DNA from: Mya arenaria
Taxonomy: Eukaryota; Mollusca; Bivalvia; Myida; Myidae
Assembly (NCBI RefSeq): GCF_026914265.1
Contig: NC_069124.1
Span: 57,503,589-57,567,588 of the forward strand
DNA: 64,000 nucleotides
Direction: 5' to 3'
The notes under the pieces are model-generated. The model was given only the letters and a program-made list of their open reading frames with translations. It had not been told where the DNA came from and searched no databases. Of this stretch, positions 58,601 through 64,000 are shown in pieces. Numbering within the stretch: the first letter of the stretch is position 1; every line of letters begins with the position of its first letter. Made by a program: the position numbers and the translations under genes.

Positions 58601-61600
58601 CATACGTGTGTACCTTAAGGCAAAGCTTAATAATTAAAAGCCAAAATGAACAATTTGGTGCAATTTTGTCTTGATTTGACTGGACCTGCTACACAGTGGT
58701 AACAAATACGTCTTCAATAAATAATACTAGACGTGTCGTTTCCAGACACGTCGTTTGAATGATGTACTTAAATCATAGCAACAATCTACATAAATCATAG
58801 CAACACTCTATGTGTTTTGTCAGAAGATATGAATCTGGATATTTAGAGTCGGTGCTGATGGTTTTGACGAGTGGAGAAGATTTTAGATAACGGTCTAATG
58901 TCTCTCTTACAGTGAATATTGTGGTGTCCACACATACTGTATGTCTCTATCACATCTGTTTTATCAGCAATAAAGTTTATGTATTGTATTTAGGTTTTAG
59001 TGAAATGGAATTTGACGCTTCTATATACTCTGGTATTGTCTGTCAATGATTATTGCATCGCTTTCAAATTAATATAAAACCTATACTGTGTACATGCACA
59101 TTAAGATGTGAGTTGTTATCACAACTGAATATATTTCAAAGAAGTTCAATTTGCTTCAAGTTGGACAGCTTATGTTCGGCTTGACCGACCGATCTTGATC
59201 AAGTTGGACAGCACATGTGTGGCTGGACTGACCGATCTTGATCAAGTTGGACAGCACATGTCTGGCTGGACTGACCGATCTTGATCAAGTTGGACAGCAC
59301 ATGTCTGGCTGGACTGACCGATCTTGATCAAGTTGGACAGCACATGTGTGGCTGGACTGACCGATCTTGATCAAGTTGGACAGCACATGTGTGGCTAAAC
59401 TGTCTTGATCAAGTTGAACAGCGCATGTCTGACTAGACTGACCGGTCTTGATCAAATTGGACAGCACATGCCTGACTGGACAGTCTTGATCAAGGTGGTT
59501 AGCACATGTCTGACTGGACTGTCTTGATCAAGTTGGACAGCACATGCCTGGCTGGACAGTTTTGATCAAGTTGGACAGCGCATGTCTGACTAGACAGTCT
59601 TGATCAAGGTGGACAGCACATGTCTGACTGGACTGTCTTGATCAAGTTGGACAGCACATGCCTGGCTGGACAGTCTTGATCAAGTTGGACAGCGCATGTC
59701 TGACTAGACTGACCGGTCTTGATTAAGTTGGACAGCACATGCCTGACTGGACAGCCTTTGACAAGGTGGACAGCACATGTGTGGCTGGACTGTCTTGATC
59801 AAGTTGGACAGCACATGCCTGGCTGGACAGTCTTGATCAAGTTGGACAGCACATATCTGACTGTATTGTCTTGATCAAGTTGGACAGCACATATCTGACT
59901 GTACTGTCTTGATCAAGTTGGACAGCACATGCCTGGCTGGACTGTCTTGATCAAGTTGGACAGCGCATGTCTGACTGGACTGTCTTGATCAAGTTGGACA
60001 GCACATGCCTGGCTGGACAGTCTTGATCAAGTTGGACAGCGCATGTCTGACTAGACTGACCGGTCTTGATTAAGTTGGACAGCACATGCCTGACTGGACA
60101 GCCTTTGACAAGGTGGACAGCACATGTGTGGCTGGACTGTCTTGATTAAGTTGGACAGCACATGCCTGGCTGGACAGTCTTGATCAAGTTGGACAGCACA
60201 TATCTGACTGTACTGTCTTGATCAAGTTGGACAGCACATATCTGACTGTACTGTCTTGATCAAGTTGGACAGCACATGCCTGGCTGGACTGTCTTGATCA
60301 AGTTGGACAGCACATGCCTGGCTGGACTGTCTTGATCAAGTTGGACAGCACATGCCTGACTGGACTGTCTTGATCAAGTTGGACAGCACATATCTGACTG
60401 TACTGTCTTGATCAAGTTGGACAGCACATGCCTGGCTGGACTGTCTTGATCAAGTTGGGCAGCACATGTCTGACTGGACTGACCGGTCTTGATCAAGTTG
60501 GACAGCACATGCCTGGCTGGACTGTCTTGATCAAGGTGGACAGCGCATATCTGACTAGACTGTCTTGATCAAGTTGGATAGCACATGCCTTGCTGGATGG
60601 TCTTGATCAAGGTGGACAGCACATGTGTGACTGGACTGTCTTGATGAAGTTGGACAGCACATGCATGGCTGGCCAGTCTTGATCAAGTTGGGCAGCACAT
60701 GTCTGACTGGACTGACCGGTCTTGATGCTACACTGTACAAGAAATTGCACGTGTTCTTATATCACATCTTGAACAAGACTATCATACATACGATTAAAAC
60801 TCGAATACATAAATCATTATTCAGAGTCTCTCAGAGAAGAATCAGACTTTTTATGATGAATTTAAAAATATATATCAAATGCAATCTTATCAAGTAATCA
60901 CTTAGCTCTATCTTCGTCGGTAAATCTTTAAAAATAAGTGGGTTTATCTTGGGACAGACCTCTCATTTCAAACATTAAAGCTTAATACTGGTTTTAGATG
61001 TGAACACATAACTACAATGTAATGCAATGTTTTTGTATATTAGTGTTTTTAAACTTAAAATAACCAACGGTTTATTGTTATAACCAATTAACATGTTTCA
61101 TTAACATGAACTGTTGATAAATATGTACAGAAACTCAAGAAAGAATCACTACAAGTCGGACGGGTAACACTAGAACTTACTTGTACACGGACGGAATCGT
61201 CCAGTTGAGCGTCAGGCGTCTACCATGGCTCGGTCCTTCGGACAACCTAGGCTCCTTGGGCTTTTTTGGTTCCTTTGGCGATTTCGGTTCCTTTGGCGGT
61301 TTCGGTTCCTTAGGAGGTTTCGGTTCTTTTGGTGGCTTTTCTTTCTTAGGTTTCTTTTCTTTAGGTTTCTTATCCTTCTTTTTCTTGGGAGTTGATTCGT
61401 CAAGTGGTTTGATTTCAGACTCAATGAACACTATGTCTTCTTTTTCAAGTGTAGGAAAGTCATTTGTCATTTCTCTTGGCTCATTATCGTCATTCATGAG
61501 GATCCTAGTGTCATCCTCATAATCAGTCTTTTCATTTATTGGCGAGGGTGGTGGAACATGTAGCCCACTGTCCCTTTCTGGTTTTGCAAGAGGAGCATCA

Positions 61601-63986
61601 CCGTCAACGTCACCGTCTTGTACATTTGGAACATCTTCCTCTTGTTCTTGCTGCTCCTGCGGTCCTTCATTTAAATCAACAAGTACTTCTTCATCGCCTT
61701 GGTCAGGAAGTTCATCTTGCTCAGGATCAACCGCAGACTCTTGAACATCAACCTCTGTCCCTTCGTCGGTTGGAGCTTCAACATCAATTGGCGTTCCCTC
61801 AGCTGGATCATACGGTCTATCCACTACAACCTCACCTTCTTTTGCTTCCATATTGTCTAGAATCAAATCACTTGGTTCGTCAAAGAAAGAACTGAACTCC
61901 GCGTTTTCGCCCTCGGGCTCGTTCACAACGTAAACGCCTGAGCGTAGCACAGACGGACAACTAACCTTGGACCCAATTGTTGCTTCTGAAATACAGAAAC
62001 ACGTGAAAGAGAAATCAACAACTTGTTGATATTTTGCTGATCATTACCGCTACGTGCTGAGTATTAGTATCCGATATTTTAGAACATTTTTTCCAATTTT
62101 ACAGGTATTTTTGAACATTTGATGGTTTTAACGTTAAGCGTTTTACCACGAACATCTGCTATTAATCCAGAATAAACAAAGATTGTGGGAGTACGTTAGA
62201 AATTTGGTTGCAGTTCCAACCTGTGGAAGCTCATTAGAACCTACAAATGGGCCAAACCACTTGGGTTGTTGAAATAAAGCTGATCACACATCATGCACCT
62301 ATGCTGGGTGTCTAACGGCATCGATAGTACCAAGGTTAATGCTATTTATTTTTTTCGATGCGAAATCGATTAGATGGACATTGATGAAAAAAAAGAGTCA
62401 AATGGCCATGATATGGCAGAGTATCGTATTGTTAAAAGTTATGAAATTAATTTGGTACATATAAATGTAGTCATACAACATAACATAGGTCAATGATTTT
62501 GAGCACTCATTAAAGCAAGTGTTTACCAATGCAATTTTAACATGCTTACAAAACACAACTGCCTTACAGAAGAAGGCAAGGTTAGGATGTCTATAATTCT
62601 AATGTATAAATCATATCGCAAAATCTCAAAGGGCTGTTTTAAATAGCCAGTGTTTAGAGTGCCCATCGAGGGGTGTTTATATCTCCGTTATTAATGATAA
62701 ATTGTCGACGGGATAGGTCTTACCTGGCCAAAACTTCCTAGAAAAAATAATTCCAACAATACCACGGTATCCAGCTACGTATATTTATTCGCAGTTTTCA
62801 AGATAGCATTTAAACTGATAAAAGTTCCTCCACGTACGAAATAAAGAAATAAAAATCCAGTTGTTTTTTCTTGTACAAGAGGGTGTAATACATTAAATTC
62901 TTTTAAATTTCTGCATGAAAAAGGTTCTGAGAAATTTGTTCTGGCATGCAGTGTTCATTTTTGATGAAATGCCCGATTTGCGAATCTGTTTTGAACGGAA
63001 ATATACTTTGGGTAGATAAGATACTGATACTACTTTAGCCAGATGATAAAGCTAAATTAGATTTTACGATAAGGCTCGGGATACGCCGGGTCTCGACGCT
63101 CATAAACCCGGGGAGCTAACACGGGGAAGGGCCTCAGGGGTGAACTAAACTTGCGCCTTTCCCATGGTCATAATTAAAACGTCAGAATAAAAAGCGCTGT
63201 AGGTTAAACACACTAGCGGCTCAATGGGTGGGGCGGCCCTCCCCACCCCCTTTTAAAAACGTGCAAGTAAACTTTTCAAGTCAGTATATTAAAAAAGTTA
63301 CGCATAAATTGCATTAAAATGCACCATTTTAGACATTTTACACATTAGTCAAATTCCCATTCAAGGTGCATACCTAAAGAACGAACCCCCTCGATGGAAA
63401 CTACAGGGTCAAATCCAGTAGCCAACATATTTAAAATCTCCATGTAAAGCGACACACAGTTCAGACGTTAAATGCATCTGATACTTAATTAATTACTTTC
63501 ATAGTTTAATATACTTTAAGTAATGCGCATTTATAGCTCGTTATAGGAAAGTCGAAAACTGGCATGTTAGTTTAGACAATTTGTTTCGTTGTATATGAAG
63601 CAATACAAGATATCAATTTGGGACTTTTAACTTCGAATTGAAAAAGGTTACCAAGGTAACGTCCCCTATCAGCAACAGATGTACATGTAGGTACGCATGA
63701 GTAAGCCGGGGTATTTTCTAATTACTAATCACCGTTTGATAAACATCTTTATTATTATGATTTCTTGATTATCTTATTTCTTTGTTTATAAACATACAAT
63801 TATGTCGATGATGTGTTATTTGTCAAAAATTAGTACTGTTGTAGAAGAACTGTTGCCAAAAGACCTTAAAATCTAGCGTATCCACTTTTAAATCGTCGAA
63901 ATACAGGATTATCTAACGGTTGCATAGTCTATGTGTGTGTTCTTTAGACTTACCATAATATTGTAAAAGATCAACCTGGTGCAAAC
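46629..63986 (-). CDS. OTOP: Otopetrin proton channel, 5' end outside window
   Basis: The nine exons in transcript order are 63954-63986, 61181-61985, 53435-53555, 52955-53127, 50311-50471, 49832-49992, 49364-49505, 48766-48978 and 46629-47329 (stop TGA). All phases agree and give 835 residues here. Otopetrins are proton-selective channels. Residues 280-835 carry about 12 membrane segments (282-308, 320-345, 418-440, 460-480, 492-515, 549-572 and six in the last exon). Family blocks include GEGINFYLRLGALAF, DGLHIASYFES, FTFVQTFFLFKNHK, RFGFMHIMATNLCV, SPYLFPCTVIYSIIAAG, DKANKGLFMGL and FHSAICLSKIW. The first 279 residues are cytosolic: acidic to about 200, then a Lys/Pro/Glu tract (211-256) with PPKEPK repeats. 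The donor chosen at 48765 (G then GTCAGT) is the least certain junction. Splice junctions are copied in tandem nearby. Confidence 0.92.
51671..52992. repeat. 662-bp tandem duplication reaching into an otopetrin exon
   Basis: Copy 1 is 51671-52332 and copy 2 is 52333-52992, with offset 662. The copies appear identical over all I compared, including two identical 68-residue chance frames. Copy 2 includes the last 38 nt of the exon 52955-53127 and its donor. Copy 1 therefore carries a second exon end plus donor (52293-52330), stranded in the intron without an acceptor. Confidence 0.9.
53495..53934. repeat. 88-bp tandem array copying a splice acceptor and exon start, five units
   Basis: Units start at 53495, 53583, 53671, 53759 and 53847. 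The first overlaps the true otopetrin exon (53435-53555): 61 bp of exon, the acceptor CAG, and about 24 bp of upstream intron. The other four lie upstream of it in transcript order, so five near-identical acceptors follow one another. Units differ only at a few positions, such as CCTAGCAC/CCTAACAC and CTGAAAC/CTGGAAC. Confidence 0.93.
53940..59150. other. Large otopetrin intron, first part
   Basis: AT-rich, no exon recognised. There are three worn copies of a roughly 345-bp unit (about 54300, 54650 and 55000, sharing GATGGCAGATACATT-like words). Two copies of a roughly 165-bp unit lie at 56098 and 56262 (GTGAGCTAGATTTA). The rest shows nothing I can name. Confidence 0.4.
59150..60735. repeat. 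38-bp minisatellite, about 40 units, with higher-order blocks
   Basis: The unit reads roughly TCTTGATCAAGTTGGACAGC then ACATGCCTGGCTGGACTG; the first units carry five extra bases (GACCGATC type). Each unit has a TTGATCAA palindrome. A run of several distinctive units (TTGATTAAG, then CAGCCTTTGACAAGG, then ATATCTGACTGT) appears once at about 59680-59930 and again at about 60020-60290, so blocks have been copied. It lies in the large otopetrin intron. Confidence 0.9.
60736..61180. other. Otopetrin intron, nothing recognised
   Basis: AT-rich intron between the minisatellite and the donor of the exon at 61181. No repeats or signals noted. Confidence 0.4.
61986..63953. other. Otopetrin intron, nothing recognised
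   Basis: Mixed-composition intron with a slightly GC-richer patch near 63080-63250. No exon, element end or tandem repeat seen. Confidence 0.4.
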
Positions 63987-64000
63987 CTGAAACAAAGGTC

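Noticed and set aside
61539-61895. Plus-strand frame of 118 residues rich in Leu, His and Gln
   Set aside because: It is the antisense reading of the otopetrin tail exon.

Overview
This is a window of an animal nuclear genome, most likely a bivalve mollusc. It is AT-rich, its genes are small-exon genes with GT-AG introns, and there are no operons. Its repeats are of the kind described from clams and oysters: elements with an outer (GTCC)n or (GTCG)n microsatellite around 145-180 bp core repeats, MITE-like elements beginning GGGGCCGTATTCAT, and the AAAGGGACTAGACACCAG family. Species cannot be fixed from sequence alone. I see no retrovirus-like, LTR or LINE coding remains.

Six host genes can be read exon by exon, with matching splice phases. 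(1) 165-4856, +: the 3' part of an unrecognised protein with a long disordered Ser/Asp-rich exon and a Gly/Arg-containing tail. (2) 14444-17397, -: a mitochondrial ornithine carrier of the SLC25A15/SLC25A2 type, five exons. (3) 18941-25275, +: ribosomal protein L9 (RPL9), with a TOP-type non-coding first exon at about 18704. (4) 31820-35516, -: YIPF6, a Golgi Yip1-family membrane protein, seven exons. (5) 36666-41254, +: CCDC134, an ER-luminal protein ending in KTEL, six exons. (6) 46629-63986, -: an otopetrin proton channel with 12 predicted membrane segments and an unusually long acidic plus Lys/Pro-rich cytosolic N-terminus; its 5' end lies outside the window. Genes 2/3 and 4/5 are head-to-head pairs about 1.1-1.5 kb apart. 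The six genes are functionally unrelated housekeeping or membrane genes.

The rest is repeat-rich. A Mutator-like (MULE) DNA transposon with a 9-bp target duplication lies in an RPL9 intron and carries a broken transposase. Three related non-autonomous elements (1497-2257, 43337-43976, 44353-44931) share TGCCCCC/TCCCCC...CTCTTG ends, and the first has an empty paralogous site next to it. Two clusters of tandem tRNA-like units lie in introns. Minisatellites have 25, 37, 38, 41, 53 and about 179 bp units. The otopetrin gene is notable for tandem duplications that copy splice junctions: an 88-bp unit repeated five times carries a splice acceptor plus the first 61 nt of an exon, and a perfect-looking 662-bp duplication carries an exon end plus splice donor.

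Layout: 1-5.8 kb gene 1 and its 3' UTR; 5.8-14.4 kb repeats only; 14.4-17.4 carrier; 18.7-25.3 RPL9 with MULE and MITEs; 25.3-31.2 intergenic with 41-bp and 37-bp minisatellites; 31.8-35.5 YIPF6; 36.7-42.5 CCDC134; 43.3-44.9 two dispersed elements; 46.6-64 otopetrin.
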